A stretch of DNA of 64,000 nt from Janthinobacterium sp. BJB426 (GTDB taxonomy: Bacteria; Pseudomonadota; Gammaproteobacteria; Burkholderiales; Burkholderiaceae_D), in assembly GCF_002735705.1 (NCBI RefSeq), contig NZ_PDZL01000005.1:1-64000 (forward strand). Reading direction: 5' to 3'. How positions within the stretch are numbered: position 1 is the stretch's first letter; each line of letters starts with the position of its first letter. Below are positions 10,499 to 20,115 of the stretch, in pieces. The position numbers and the translations under genes were made by a program. Under the pieces are notes generated by a model. That model ran no database searches and had not been told where the DNA came from. It saw only the letters and a program-made list of their open reading frames with translations.

Positions 10499-10636
10499 GT
10501 CAGTAGTCCGGTTGAAGTGCCGACATTGTAAACCTTTTGCGCTCCCCTCACCTTGGCCCGCCGCCGAGTTCAACGGCGGCAAGTGTGGGCTTTTTGCCCG
10601 GCGCGGCGGGCAGCGATGTGTAAATCTATGTAAAGA

Positions 10637-11365
10637 TCAGATCCCCAAAGCCTGCTTCTGCAGGGCGATCAGGTCGGCGATGCCGCCCTGTGCCAGGTCC
10701 AGCAAACGGTTCATGCCGGCGCGGTCGAAAGCGGCGCCTTCAGCCGTGCCCTGCACTTCGATGAAGTGGCCCGCTTCCGTCATGACCACGTTCATGTCCG
10801 TGTCGCAGCCCGAGTCTTCCACGTAATCGAGGTCCAGCACCGGCATGCCCTGGTAGACGCCCACCGAGATGGCGGCGACGAAGCTTTTCACGGGAATGGC
10901 GGTGATCGCGCCGCGCGCCTGCAGCTGGGAAAACGCGTCATACGCGGCCACCATGGCGCCCGTGATCGAGGCCGTGCGCGTGCCGCCGTCGGCCTGGATG
11001 ACGTCGCAATCGAGGTGCAGGGTGCGTTCGCCGAAGGCCTGCAAATCAAAGGCGGCGCGCAGCGAGCGGCCGATCAGGCGCTGGATTTCCTGCGTGCGGC
11101 CGGACTGCTTGCCGCGCGCCGCTTCGCGGTCCATGCGCGTGTGCGTCGAGCGCGGCAGCATGCCGTACTCGGCCGTCAACCAGCCCTGGCCCTTGCCTTT
11201 CAGAAAACCCGGCACCTTGTCTTCGATGCTGGCGGTGCAGATGACCTTGGTGTCGCCGCACTCGATCAGCACCGAGCCTTCTGCATGCTTGGTGTACTGG
11301 CGGGTGATGCGGATGGCGCGCAGCGCGTCGACGGCGCGGCCGCTCGGGCGGGATTCAAATGTCAT
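10637..11365 (-). CDS. rph: ribonuclease PH
   Basis: A 242-residue phosphorolytic 3'-to-5' exoribonuclease that trims tRNA 3' ends. Visible blocks: [40 protein letters not shown], the phosphate-binding arginine region [18 protein letters not shown], and [19 protein letters not shown]. Length matches the family, with no frameshift of the kind known in E. coli K-12. First gene of the minus-strand rph-rdgB-hemW group; GTAAAAT about 50 bases upstream of the start may be its -10 box. Confidence 0.97.
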   Translation of the reverse strand: MTFESRPSGRAVDALRAIRITRQYTKHAEGSVLIECGDTKVICTASIEDKVPGFLKGKGQGWLTAEYGMLPRSTHTRMDREAARGKQSGRTQEIQRLIGRSLRAAFDLQAFGERTLHLDCDVIQADGGTRTASITGAMVAAYDAFSQLQARGAITAIPVKSFVAAISVGVYQGMPVLDLDYVEDSGCDTDMNVVMTEAGHFIEVQGTAEGAAFDRAGMNRLLDLAQGGIADLIALQKQALGI

Positions 11366-11590
11366 GGGATGTCCTGTGTGATTGGGGTTGCGGCAGCGAT
11401 TTTACCACCGCGCGCCCGTGTATTTGCAGTCATGCAACAGCGCAGGACGCAATGGCGAGCCGCGCACACATGATCCCTACAATCCTGCCCCGCCAAACAC
11501 AATTTTCTTTACAATGCCGTAAAACGCACACTATTCAGCAATTTTCAGGCCATCAGACCATGCGGTTCTGTTTTTGCGGCGCGGGCGGTA

Positions 11591-11620
11591 TTGCCTGCGC
11601 TGGCTGATTAAGTGTATAAG
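11591..11620 (+). promoter_or_regulatory. possible sigma-70 promoter of the yicC-family gene
   Basis: TTGCCT (11591-11596), an 18-base spacer and TATAAG (11615-11620), 32 bases before the preferred TTG start. The rest of the 11366-11590 gap between rph and this gene also has TACAAT boxes at 11478 and 11510 without clear -35 partners. Confidence 0.4.
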
Positions 11621-11652
11621 TGACTGTATACAAGACCAAATCGGGGAATCCT

Positions 11653-12558
11653 TTGAGCATTTCAAGCATGACAGGCTACGCGGTTGCCACCAGCGAAGGT
11701 GCTGCAGGCACACTGACAATTGAAATCAAGAGCGTCAACTCACGCTTTCTCGACCTGCAATTCCGGATCAACGACGATCTGCGGGCCCTGGAGCCTGACT
11801 TGCGCGCCGCCGTCATGTCCGCCATCACGCGCGGCAAAGTCGAGGTACGCCTGAGCTTTGGCCGCAAGGCCGCCACAAACGGCACGCAAGCGCTGAACCT
11901 GCCCCTACTGGCAGAACTGGCGCGCCTGCAAAACGAAGTGGGCCAGCATTTTGTCTCCGCTCCCGTCATGACGGTGGCCGAACTGCTGCGCTGGCCTGGC
12001 GTCATCGAAGAAGCGCAAGTGGGACAGGAGTCCCTGCAGGCGGACGTGGGCGCGCTGACCCGCCGCACCGTGGCCGCCTTCGTCGACAGCCGCAAGCGCG
12101 AAGGCGCCGCGCTCGAAGCGGTGCTGGTGTCGCGCATCGAGGCGATGGAAGCCATCGTCAAGCGCATCACGCCATTGATTCCGCAAGTGGTGGCGGCCTT
12201 CCAGCAAAAAGCCATCGAGCGCATGCAGGACGCGCTGGGCCTGGCCAGTCAGGGCTCGAATTCGGCCCTGTCGCGCCAGGACGCCATGGAGCGCATCCGC
12301 CAGGAAGTGATTTTGTACGGCATCCGCATCGACGTGTCGGAAGAGCTGGCGCGCCTGTCGGCCCACCTGGGCGAAACGCGCCACATCCTCACCAAGGGCG
12401 GGCAAGTGGGCAAGCGCCTCGACTTCATGATGCAGGAACTGAACCGCGAAGCCAACACGCTGGGCGCCAAGGCGTCCGTCAAGGAACTGGCCGACGCCTC
12501 GATGGACTTGAAGCTGCTGATCGAGCAGATGCGCGAACAGGTACAGAACCTGGAGTAA
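11653..12558 (+). CDS. yicC: YicC/YloC family endoribonuclease
   Basis: About 301 residues with the family's N-terminal signature SMTGYA, EIKSVNSRFLDLQFR and the C-terminal metal-site block GKRLDFMMQELNREANTLG plus KASVKELAD. YicC proteins are now described as RNases acting on small RNAs and mRNA. The frame is open from 11620. I prefer TTG 11653 (MSISSMTGYA), which has GGGGAA 5 bases before it; ATG 11668 is the alternative. In many proteobacteria it sits beside gmk, as here, although a minus-strand DoxX-like gene separates them. Confidence 0.93.
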   Translation: MSISSMTGYAVATSEGAAGTLTIEIKSVNSRFLDLQFRINDDLRALEPDLRAAVMSAITRGKVEVRLSFGRKAATNGTQALNLPLLAELARLQNEVGQHFVSAPVMTVAELLRWPGVIEEAQVGQESLQADVGALTRRTVAAFVDSRKREGAALEAVLVSRIEAMEAIVKRITPLIPQVVAAFQQKAIERMQDALGLASQGSNSALSRQDAMERIRQEVILYGIRIDVSEELARLSAHLGETRHILTKGGQVGKRLDFMMQELNREANTLGAKASVKELADASMDLKLLIEQMREQVQNLE

Positions 12559-12565
12559 GCGCCCT

Positions 12566-12976
12566 TCAGGCCAGGCGCGCTCCGGCGCGCCCCTTGTCGC
12601 TGGCAGCGATGACGACGCAGGCGACAAACAGCACGATGCTGTATTCCACGCCGCCGGCGCCATGCTCGCCCACGAACCATCCCTTGGCCGCATGCACGAT
12701 GGCGATGCCGCCGATGCAGATCACCATCAGCCCGGCCGCCGCCCAGCGCGTGTACTTGCCGACGATGAGCAAACTGCCGCAAACGATTTCGACGACGGTA
12801 ATTGCCCACACCACAGCCAGGCCGTAAATGAATCCCTTGTCTTCCAGGAACCCGGCAAAACGGGGGATGGTGCCATTGGCGATGCGCGTGATGGCGTGCG
12901 CCATGAACATCACGGCGATGGCCACGCGCAGCAGCAACATGGCCTGGGCAACACTGAGAAACGGAAAATTCTTCAT
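12566..12976 (-). CDS. DoxX family membrane protein
   Basis: A 136-residue protein with four predicted membrane helices (about 11-30, 50-70, 76-94, 112-130), the usual DoxX layout. DoxX-like proteins are small inner-membrane proteins, some of them quinone-linked; the role here is not known. The frame opens at 13006, but MKNFPFLSVAQAMLLLR at 12976 is the natural start just before helix 1. It is inserted convergently to yicC (7-base gap) and divergently to gmk. Confidence 0.85.
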   Translation of the reverse strand: MKNFPFLSVAQAMLLLRVAIAVMFMAHAITRIANGTIPRFAGFLEDKGFIYGLAVVWAITVVEIVCGSLLIVGKYTRWAAAGLMVICIGGIAIVHAAKGWFVGEHGAGGVEYSIVLFVACVVIAASDKGRAGARLA

Positions 12977-13186
12977 GCGCGCATCCTGTCGGTAAATAGT
13001 TATCAAGAAAAAACCATTCCAAATTAAATAACTATTTCCTCAAGATAACAAGCAAAATATGTGCAAGCCTGGCGGCAAGGCGCATCGCGGGGCTGGCTCG
13101 CCGCCTTGCCTCTTGGTAAAATACCGAATTGGGCGGCGCCCATGCAAGTGCACACGCCGCCATCACACGCATATGGAAAGATCCGC

Positions 13187-13825
13187 ATGAGCCACCCTAC
13201 CGCCTTCTCCGGCAGCCTGTTCGTGGTCGCCGCGCCATCGGGCGCCGGCAAATCGACACTGGTCAATGCATTGCTGGCGCAAGAGCCCGGCATCAAATTG
13301 TCGATCTCGACCACCACGCGCGCCCCCCGTCCGGGCGAGCAGCATGGCCGCGAGTACTATTTCACGACGGCGGAAGACTTTGTCGCGCGCGCCGACCAGG
13401 GTGAATTCCTGGAATGGGCAGAAGTGCATGGCAATTACTACGGCACTTCGCGCATCATGGTGGAACAGCAAATGCTGGCCGGCACCGATATCCTGCTGGA
13501 AATCGACTGGCAGGGCGCGCGCCAGGTGCGCAAGCAATTTCCCCGCGCGGCCGGCATTTTCATCCTGCCGCCATCGATCGATGCGCTGGAAGAACGCTTG
13601 AACAAGCGCGGCCAGGACGAGCCGCACGTGATCACGCGCCGCCTGCTGGCGGCCGGCGGCGAAATCGCACACGCTCCCGAGTTCGAGTATGTTATTATCA
13701 ATGAAGAGTTTACGGTCGCTTTGTCCGAACTGAGCGCGATCGTGAGAGCGGCCCGTTGCCGGTTTGCGCAACAAGCGGCCCGCAACGCATCGCTATTCGC
13801 CCAGCTGGGCCTGCACGCAGAATAA
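13187..13825 (+). CDS. gmk: guanylate kinase
   Basis: A 212-residue kinase converting GMP and ATP to GDP and ADP. P-loop APSGAGKS at 16-23; GMP-binding block [21 protein letters not shown]; then [14 protein letters not shown] and [14 protein letters not shown]. The open frame begins at 13061, but the family starts at MSHPTAFSG with GGAAAG upstream of ATG 13187. It heads gmk-rpoZ-spoT, a conserved block that links GTP supply to (p)ppGpp metabolism. GGTAAAATACC near 13115 may be the -10 region. Confidence 0.97.
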   Translation: MSHPTAFSGSLFVVAAPSGAGKSTLVNALLAQEPGIKLSISTTTRAPRPGEQHGREYYFTTAEDFVARADQGEFLEWAEVHGNYYGTSRIMVEQQMLAGTDILLEIDWQGARQVRKQFPRAAGIFILPPSIDALEERLNKRGQDEPHVITRRLLAAGGEIAHAPEFEYVIINEEFTVALSELSAIVRAARCRFAQQAARNASLFAQLGLHAE

Positions 13826-13885
13826 TCGTCTCTGCACGCCAGTTCACACAGCGCCCCGCACCACGCACACAATTTAGGAGTTACT

Positions 13886-14089
13886 ATGGCCCGTATCACA
13901 ATCGAAGATTGCCTGAAGCAGATCCCTAACCGTTTCCAGCTGACCCTGGCTGCGACTTATCGCGCACGTCAGTTGTTGCAAGGCCACACCCCCAAGGTCG
14001 AAGCCAAGGACAAGCCTACCGTTGTCGCACTGCGTGAAATCGCTGCCGGTAAAGTCGGTATCGAAATGCTGAAAAAGGTCCCGATGTAG
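13886..14089 (+). CDS. rpoZ: RNA polymerase omega subunit
   Basis: A 67-residue omega subunit that helps beta-prime assembly and forms part of a ppGpp site on RNA polymerase. [20 protein letters not shown], the ATYRARQL block and [10 protein letters not shown] are diagnostic. A strong ribosome site (TAGGAG) precedes ATG 13886. It lies 60 bases after gmk and 81 before spoT. Confidence 0.98.
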   Translation: MARITIEDCLKQIPNRFQLTLAATYRARQLLQGHTPKVEAKDKPTVVALREIAAGKVGIEMLKKVPM

Positions 14090-14170
14090 TGGGAACCCGC
14101 GTGCCGGAACAGTGCTGACCCCTGGTTCTACCGTATCCTTTATTCACACTGTGAAGCAACGCGACGTTTT

Positions 14171-16453
14171 ATGAGTCTGACCCCAGCCGACACGACTTCC
14201 GCAGCACTGCCGCCCCTGGCCTCGCGCCAGGCGGCAAAACCACAGGGCGCTTCCGCGCCCGGCGCCGGCACGTCCGGCAGCAACACCCCCGCAGCACCGC
14301 CAGCGCCCGCCCTCGGCGTGGCCTCCGTCAGCCACCTGGCCGACAAGCTGGCCGAATACCTGTCTCCCGCCGACCTGAAAAAAGTCAAGGAAGCCTACCG
14401 CTTCTCCGACGAAATGCACCTGGGCCAGATGCGCCGCTCGGGCGAGCCGTATATCTCGCACCCGATCGCCGTCGCCGAAATCTGCGCCGACTGGAAGCTC
14501 GACGCGCAAGCCATCATGGCCGCCCTGCTGCATGACGTGATGGAAGACCAGGACGTCAAGAAGGATGAATTGATCGAACGCTTCGGCGCGCCGGTGGCGC
14601 ACCTGGTCGATGGCCTGTCGAAACTGGAAAAGATCGAATTCCAGAGCCAGATCGAAGCGCAGGCGGAAAACTTCCGCAAGATGCTGCTGGCCATGGCGTC
14701 CGACGTGCGCGTGATCCTGATCAAGCTGGCCGACCGCCTGCACAATATGCGCACCCTGGACTTCATGACGGCGGCAAAAAAACGCCGCATCGCCAGCGAG
14801 ACCATGGAAGTGTACGTGCCGATCGCGCATCGCCTCGGCCTGAACAACATCTACCACGAGCTGCAGGACCTGTCGTTCTCGCACCTGTACCCCATGCGCT
14901 ACCGCACGCTGGCGAAAGCCGTCAAGGCGGCGCGCGGCAACCGGCGCGAAGTGGTCAACAAGATCATGGAAGCGGTGAAAAGCACCTTGTCCATGGCCGA
15001 GCTCGAGGCCGACGTCACTGGCCGCGAAAAGACCCTGTACGACATCTATAAAAAGATGCGCAGCAAGCATTTGTCGTTCTCGCAAGTGCTGGACGTGTAC
15101 GGTTTCCGCGTGGTGGTGGGCAGTTTTGCCGACTGTTACGTGACCCTGGGCACCCTGCACAGCCTGTACAAGCCCATGCCGGGCAAGTTCAAGGATTACA
15201 TAGCGATCCGCAAGCTGAACGGCTACCAGTCGCTGCACACGACCGTCATCGGCCCCTACGGCACGCCCGTGGAATTCCAGATCCGCACGCAGGAAATGCA
15301 CCGCACGGCCGAGTCCGGCGTGGCGGCGCATTGGCTGTACAAGAGCGGCGAATCGAACCCGTCCGACTTGCAGCAGCGCACGCATGCGTGGCTGCAATCC
15401 TTGCTCGACATCCAGCAGCAGACGGGCGACTCGGCCGAATTCCTCGAACACGTCAAGGTCGACCTGTTCCCCGATTCCGTCTACGTGTTTACGCCGAAGT
15501 CGAAGATCATCGCCCTGCCGCGCGGCGCCACGGCCATCGACTTCGCCTATTCGATCCACACGGGCATCGGCGACCAGACCGTGGCCGTCAAGATCAACAA
15601 CGAAACCTCGCCCCTGCGCACCGAGCTGCACAATGGCGACATCGTCGAAATCATCACCGATTCCTCGTCGCGCCCCAGCCCGACCTGGCTGTCGTTCGTG
15701 CGCACCGGCAAGGCCCGTTCGGCCATCCGCCACCATTTGCGCACGATCAACCTGCCCGAATCGATCGCCCTGGGCCAGCAATTGCTGTCGCAGGCGCTGC
15801 AGACCTTGAACATCGACGCCGACCTGCAAGCGCCATTGGTCGAACGCCTGCTCAACGAGTCGAGCGCCAATTCCATGGACGAGCTGTACGCGGACATCGG
15901 TATCGGCAAGCGCATGGCCACCCTGGTGGCGCGCCACATCTTCGGCTTGATCGGCGGCGAAGCGGCCAGCATGCCGGTGGAACACAATAGCGGCAGCGAA
16001 CTCGACCCGGTCACCATCTGCGGCAGCGAAGGCGTCTCCGTGCAACTGGCGCCATGCTGCTTGCCGATTCCCGGCGACCAGATCATCGGCCAGCTGCGCC
16101 GCGACCAGGGCTTGCTCGTGCACACCAGCGACTGCTCGCAAGCGAAACGCCAGCGCGCCAAGGAACCGGACCGCTGGATCGCCGTGCGCTGGGGAACCGA
16201 ACTGAACCGCCGCTTCGACTGCCGCATCAAGGTGCTGATCAACAGCGAGCGGGGCATCCTCGCCCGCGTGGCCGCCGAAATCGGCGAGTCCGACGCCAAC
16301 ATCATCTATGTGGGCATGGACGAAGACAAGGACAACGTCCTCGACCAGCTGCGCTTCACCGTGCAAGTCAAGGACCGCGTCCACCTGGCCGCCCTGCTGC
16401 GCAATGTGCGGCGGGTAGCGGGTGTCAATAGAATATTGCGCGAACGAAATTAA
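14171..16453 (+). CDS. spoT: bifunctional (p)ppGpp synthetase/hydrolase SpoT
   Basis: A 760-residue RelA/SpoT homologue. An Ala/Pro-rich tail of about 50 residues precedes the hydrolase HD domain, whose metal motif is intact (H97 in SHP, H121-D122 in LLHDVMED). The synthetase domain has LDVYGFRVVV and GYQSLHTT; the KFKD motif is basic, as in bifunctional enzymes rather than RelA, which has an acidic version. TGS (VYVFTPKSKIIALPRGATAI) and C-terminal ACT domains (ILARVAAEIGESDANI) follow. It controls the stringent response. The ribosome site at ATG 14171 is weak. Confidence 0.96.
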   Translation: MSLTPADTTSAALPPLASRQAAKPQGASAPGAGTSGSNTPAAPPAPALGVASVSHLADKLAEYLSPADLKKVKEAYRFSDEMHLGQMRRSGEPYISHPIAVAEICADWKLDAQAIMAALLHDVMEDQDVKKDELIERFGAPVAHLVDGLSKLEKIEFQSQIEAQAENFRKMLLAMASDVRVILIKLADRLHNMRTLDFMTAAKKRRIASETMEVYVPIAHRLGLNNIYHELQDLSFSHLYPMRYRTLAKAVKAARGNRREVVNKIMEAVKSTLSMAELEADVTGREKTLYDIYKKMRSKHLSFSQVLDVYGFRVVVGSFADCYVTLGTLHSLYKPMPGKFKDYIAIRKLNGYQSLHTTVIGPYGTPVEFQIRTQEMHRTAESGVAAHWLYKSGESNPSDLQQRTHAWLQSLLDIQQQTGDSAEFLEHVKVDLFPDSVYVFTPKSKIIALPRGATAIDFAYSIHTGIGDQTVAVKINNETSPLRTELHNGDIVEIITDSSSRPSPTWLSFVRTGKARSAIRHHLRTINLPESIALGQQLLSQALQTLNIDADLQAPLVERLLNESSANSMDELYADIGIGKRMATLVARHIFGLIGGEAASMPVEHNSGSELDPVTICGSEGVSVQLAPCCLPIPGDQIIGQLRRDQGLLVHTSDCSQAKRQRAKEPDRWIAVRWGTELNRRFDCRIKVLINSERGILARVAAEIGESDANIIYVGMDEDKDNVLDQLRFTVQVKDRVHLAALLRNVRRVAGVNRILRERN

Positions 16454-16490
16454 AAAACGGCTGGCCAGATTCTCTGCCCAGCCGTTTTTT
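16452..16490. terminator. bidirectional terminator between spoT and greB
   Basis: AAAAAACGGCTGG, a short loop, then CCAGCCGTTTTTT. The A run overlaps the spoT stop codon. The two genes converge, and the symmetric A/T flanks serve both. Confidence 0.92.
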
Positions 16491-16508
16491 CATACCGATC
16501 ACATCACT

Positions 16509-17075
16509 TCAAGCCTCCCCCGGCGCCGGATACGTCACTTCCAGCAACTCCAGTTCCTGCTCGCCCAGCGGCGTGGTGAGGGTGATCACGTCGCCTTCGC
16601 GCGCCTTGGTGATGGTGCGGGCCATGGGCGAGACCCAGCTGATCTTGCCGTTCAGGGGATCGAATTCATCGATGCCGACGATGGTGATGGTATGCGTTTC
16701 GCCGTCGCTGGTGCGGTAAGTCACCGTGGCGCCGAAAAACACCTGGTCGTTGCCATGGTGCACGCTGGGGTCGACGATGGCGGCCAGGTCCATGCGCTTG
16801 GTGAGGAAGCGGATGCGGCGGTCGATTTCGCGCAGCCGGCGCTTGCCGTAGATATAGTCGCCATTTTCCGAACGGTCGCCATTCGACGCGGCCCAATGGA
16901 CGATGCGCACCACTTCCGGACGGTCGACGTCGATCAGCTGCAGCAGCTCTTCCTTGATGCGCTGGTAACCGGCCGGCGTGATGTAGTTCTTGGCGCCGGC
17001 GGGAATGGCCAGCGCCAGCGCGGCCGCTTCTTCATCGTCGTCGTTGTCGGATTCTTTTACAAAGGCTTTATTCAT
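16509..17075 (-). CDS. greB: transcription elongation factor GreB
   Basis: A 188-residue Gre factor that rescues backtracked RNA polymerase by stimulating transcript cleavage. Coiled-coil tip residues are in ASNGDRSENGDYIYGKRR (the two acidic residues required for cleavage), and the C-terminal FKBP-like domain holds FFGATVTYRTSDGE and ISWVSPMARTITKAREGD. About 30 extra N-terminal residues (KESDNDDDEEAAALALA) precede ITPAGYQRIKEEL. The frame opens at 17180; MNKAFVKES at 17075 is the likely start. Confidence 0.95.
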   Translation of the reverse strand: MNKAFVKESDNDDDEEAAALALAIPAGAKNYITPAGYQRIKEELLQLIDVDRPEVVRIVHWAASNGDRSENGDYIYGKRRLREIDRRIRFLTKRMDLAAIVDPSVHHGNDQVFFGATVTYRTSDGETHTITIVGIDEFDPLNGKISWVSPMARTITKAREGDVITLTTPLGEQELELLEVTYPAPGEA

Positions 17076-17190
17076 CTGTCTATTGTAGCCCCGCCAGGGA
17101 GCCGCAGGCACACGCGATGCGGGGGCAAACGGGCTTTTTTGACGTATCATCGTGGCAATCGCGGCAAACCGGCGCCGCACACGGAGACGG

Positions 17191-17778
17191 ATGAAAAAAT
17201 TCTACAGAGTCAGGCGCTGGCTGTTTGCGCCGCTGGTCTACCTGGCCGCCATCTTCCTGCTGATCGAGGAATGGCTGTGGGCGACCGGGGCGCGCATCAT
17301 GCAGGTGATCGCGCAATTTCCGCCCCTGCATGCGCTGGAAGCGTGGATCAAGCGCCTGCCGCCGTACTGGGCGCTGGCCATCTTCGTGCTGCCGGCCGTG
17401 CTGCTGTTCCCCGTCAAACTGCTGGCCCTGCTGGCCATCGCGCGCGGCCATGCATTTTCCGGCATCGGCGTGATCGTCATCGCCAAGCTGGGCGGCGCGG
17501 CCGCCGTGGCGCGCCTGTACAGCCTGACGCGCCCTACCCTGTTGAGTCTGCCATGGTTTGCGCGCTGGCATGGCCTGTTCATGGAAACCAAGGACCGCTG
17601 GATCGCCCGCCTGCGCGCCACGCGCCCCTGGCGCCGTGTCAGCCGCCTGTCGGCCGCACTGGGCCGCGCCCGCCGTGCCTGGTGGCAACGCTTGCGCAAG
17701 GGCACGCCAGGACGCCATAACTCCCGCCCGGCCAGGGTGCTGCGCCGTTTCGCCGCCTTCTGGCGCGCCCGCCGCTGA
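17191..17778 (+). CDS. inner-membrane protein of unknown function
   Basis: A 195-residue protein with a cationic N-terminus (MKKFYRVRRW), two or three hydrophobic segments (about 10-26, 60-84, 88-106) and a very Arg-rich C-terminal tail (roughly 130-195). I recognise no family. GGAGACGG sits just before ATG 17191. Its TGA overlaps an in-frame ATG of the kinase gene by one base, so the two are probably co-transcribed and the membrane protein could be the input partner of the two-component system. That link is inference from position. Confidence 0.75.
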   Translation: MKKFYRVRRWLFAPLVYLAAIFLLIEEWLWATGARIMQVIAQFPPLHALEAWIKRLPPYWALAIFVLPAVLLFPVKLLALLAIARGHAFSGIGVIVIAKLGGAAAVARLYSLTRPTLLSLPWFARWHGLFMETKDRWIARLRATRPWRRVSRLSAALGRARRAWWQRLRKGTPGRHNSRPARVLRRFAAFWRARR

Positions 17779-17795
17779 TGAAGAAAGGCCACTCC

Positions 17796-19286
17796 ATGCA
17801 CGACACTCCCCGGCTGGCCCCCGCCATGCGCGCGGCGGCGCCGGAAATTTACCTGTACGACGCGGCCAGCTTGCAATTGCTGGACGCCAACGATGCCGCC
17901 TGCGACAACTTGCAGTATGCGCGCAAGCAATTGCTGGCGATGACGCCCTACACTCTGGCGCCGCAGCTGGACGCGCAGCAACTGGCCGCCGTGCTGGCGA
18001 CCCTGGACGACAGCATCGGCGCGCAGGCCTTGCTGCACGTACAGCAGCGCCGCCGCGATGGCAGCCTGTATTCGCTCAGCCTGCACCTGTCGCGCGCCAG
18101 CCGCCAGGGACGCGCCCTGCTGCTGGCCGAGGGCGAAGACTTGCGCACGCCGCAGGCGACAGCCGCCGCCCTGGCGCAAGTACAGTCGCGCTTTAACGCC
18201 ATCGTCTCGAATACGCCGGGCCTCGTGTACCAGTTCTGCCTGCATGCGGATGGGCGCGCCGCCTTCCCCTACCTGAGCGATGGCTGCCAGGCCCTGCTGG
18301 GTTTGGGGCCGGCACAGCTGCACGCGCGCCCGGAACTGTTTTACCAGTTGATCCTCGCTGACGACCGCGCCTCGTATCTGGAATCGATGCAAGCCTCAAA
18401 AAGCGCCTTGTGGAGCTGGAACTGGGAAGGCCGCATCTGGATCGATGCCTGGAAGGATGTCAAATGGATCAACCTGCGCTCCACGCCGCGCGCGCTGGCC
18501 GACGGCACGGTGCAGTGGGAAGGCATCATGACGAATATCACGGAAAGCCGGCTCGAGCAGATCGAAGTGCGCCAGTCGCGCGCCCGCCTGGCCGAACTGA
18601 CCGCGCACATCGACAAGGTCAAGGAACACGAACGCACGCGCCTGGCGCGCGAACTGCACGATGACCTGGGCGGCAATTTGACGGCGATCAAGATGGCGCT
18701 GGCCATGCTGGCGCGCCGTTTGCCGCCGGACGACCCGCAACTGCAGGAAAAGGCCGACTATGTCGATGCCCTGGTCGACCGCAGCATCGACGCCGTGCAC
18801 CGCATTTCGCTGGACTTGCGCCCCTCCATGCTGGACCTGGGCCTGGTCGCCGCGCTGGACTGGCAAGTGAAGGAATTCGCGCGCCAGGCCGGCATCGAAT
18901 GCCAGTTCATTTCAAACCGCCAGCACATCGAACTGGAACTGGACCAGGCGACCAGCCTGTTCCGCATCGCCCAGGAGGCGCTGACGAATATCGCCAAGCA
19001 TGCGCAGGCAAGCAAGGTCAGCGTGCGCCTGGCCCGGCAGCGCCAGCATATCAGCCTGTCGATCGCCGACAATGGCGTCGGCATGCGTCTGTCAGACCGC
19101 GCCAAGCCGCAATCGTTCGGCATCCGCGGCATGGCCGAGCGCGCCAGCGCGCTGGGCGGCACCCTGAGCCTGATGGACGGGCCGGACGGCGGCACCATCC
19201 TGAGCATAAAAATCCGGCTGACCACGCCGCGAGAGGCGATAATAGCGGCTGCAGCCAGCGCACCAGCGCAGAGCGGATCGCCATAA
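17796..19286 (+). CDS. NarL-type (HPK7) sensor histidine kinase with PAS domains
   Basis: About 496 residues with no membrane segment. Two PAS-like sensor regions (roughly 15-125 and 135-265, ending in WEGIMTNITESRLEQ) precede the HisKA_3 dimerisation helix with the phospho-acceptor His in RLARELHDDLGGNLTAIKMA, then a HATPase_c domain (EALTNIAKHAQASKV, ADNGVGMR, FGIRGMAERASALGG). ATG 17796 has AAGAAAGG 7 bases upstream; ATG 17778 is in frame and overlaps the upstream stop. The response regulator gene follows after 52 bases. The signal is unknown; PAS domains could bind a cofactor or small ligand. Confidence 0.92.
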   Translation: MHDTPRLAPAMRAAAPEIYLYDAASLQLLDANDAACDNLQYARKQLLAMTPYTLAPQLDAQQLAAVLATLDDSIGAQALLHVQQRRRDGSLYSLSLHLSRASRQGRALLLAEGEDLRTPQATAAALAQVQSRFNAIVSNTPGLVYQFCLHADGRAAFPYLSDGCQALLGLGPAQLHARPELFYQLILADDRASYLESMQASKSALWSWNWEGRIWIDAWKDVKWINLRSTPRALADGTVQWEGIMTNITESRLEQIEVRQSRARLAELTAHIDKVKEHERTRLARELHDDLGGNLTAIKMALAMLARRLPPDDPQLQEKADYVDALVDRSIDAVHRISLDLRPSMLDLGLVAALDWQVKEFARQAGIECQFISNRQHIELELDQATSLFRIAQEALTNIAKHAQASKVSVRLARQRQHISLSIADNGVGMRLSDRAKPQSFGIRGMAERASALGGTLSLMDGPDGGTILSIKIRLTTPREAIIAAAASAPAQSGSP

Positions 19287-19338
19287 GGCCACAGGGCCGC
19301 CGCAGGGCGCAGAGATTCAGATAGGAAACAACGCAGTC

Positions 19339-19986
19339 ATGAAAGAAAAAGCCACCATCCGGGTATTCATCGCCGACGATCATGCGATCGTGCGCGAGGG
19401 CTTGAAGCAAATCCTCGCCGACACGAAAGACATCATCGTGGCCGGCGAGGCCGAAAATGGCCACGACGCCATCAAGCTGTTCCGCGGCTCGAAATGCCAG
19501 GTGTTGCTGCTCGACATCTCCCTGCCCGACCGCAGCGGCATCGAGGTGCTCAAGCAGATCAAGAAGGAAAAGCCGGAACTGGCCGTGCTGATGCTCTCCA
19601 TGCACCGCGAGGATCAGTACGCCATCCGTTCGCTCAAGGCGGGCGCGGCCGGCTACCTGACGAAACAGAGCGCGCCGCGCGAGCTGGTCACGGCCATCCG
19701 CCAGGTGGCACAGGGCTTGAAATACATCAGCGCCTCGCTGGCGCAGGAACTGGCCAACACGGTGGGCGAAGACCACGAAACGGCCTTGCACGACACCTTG
19801 TCGGACCGCGAATACCAGACCCTGGTCATGATCGCCTCCGGCAAGGCCGTGGGCGCCATCGCCGAAGAACTGAAATTGTCCGTGAAAACCGTCAGCGAAT
19901 ACCGCGCCCGCTTGCTGGTCAAGATGAAACTCAAGAACAGTGCCGAACTGACGCATTACGCCATCCGCAACCAGCTGGTGGATTGA
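19339..19986 (+). CDS. NarL/FixJ family response regulator
   Basis: A 215-residue two-domain regulator. Receiver: acidic pair D13-D14, phospho-acceptor D59 in LLLDISLPD, Ser/Thr in MLSMHR, and the lysine in GAAGYLTK. LuxR-type helix-turn-helix at about 150-205 (LSDREYQTLVMIASGKAVGA, LSVKTVSEYRARL). It should be phosphorylated by the kinase encoded immediately upstream. Targets are not visible; the next genes are a diguanylate cyclase and flagellin, so motility or biofilm control is possible but unproven. Confidence 0.95.
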   Translation: MKEKATIRVFIADDHAIVREGLKQILADTKDIIVAGEAENGHDAIKLFRGSKCQVLLLDISLPDRSGIEVLKQIKKEKPELAVLMLSMHREDQYAIRSLKAGAAGYLTKQSAPRELVTAIRQVAQGLKYISASLAQELANTVGEDHETALHDTLSDREYQTLVMIASGKAVGAIAEELKLSVKTVSEYRARLLVKMKLKNSAELTHYAIRNQLVD

Positions 19987-20115
19987 CGGCAAAGTGGCAT
20001 GCACGCTGGCATCGGGCGAATTGAAAGGACTTCTCCTTGCTTCTCGCACAATAAGTTCTTTGCCAACTCGCATATCATGAGGATAATTAGAAATATCTAA
20101 AAAGGCTGTGCCTAC

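Noticed and set aside
14144-16384. 746-codon open frame on the minus strand opposite spoT
   Set aside because: Its product is a low-complexity His/Arg/Ala-rich string typical of antisense frames in GC-rich DNA; spoT on the plus strand has full family domains.
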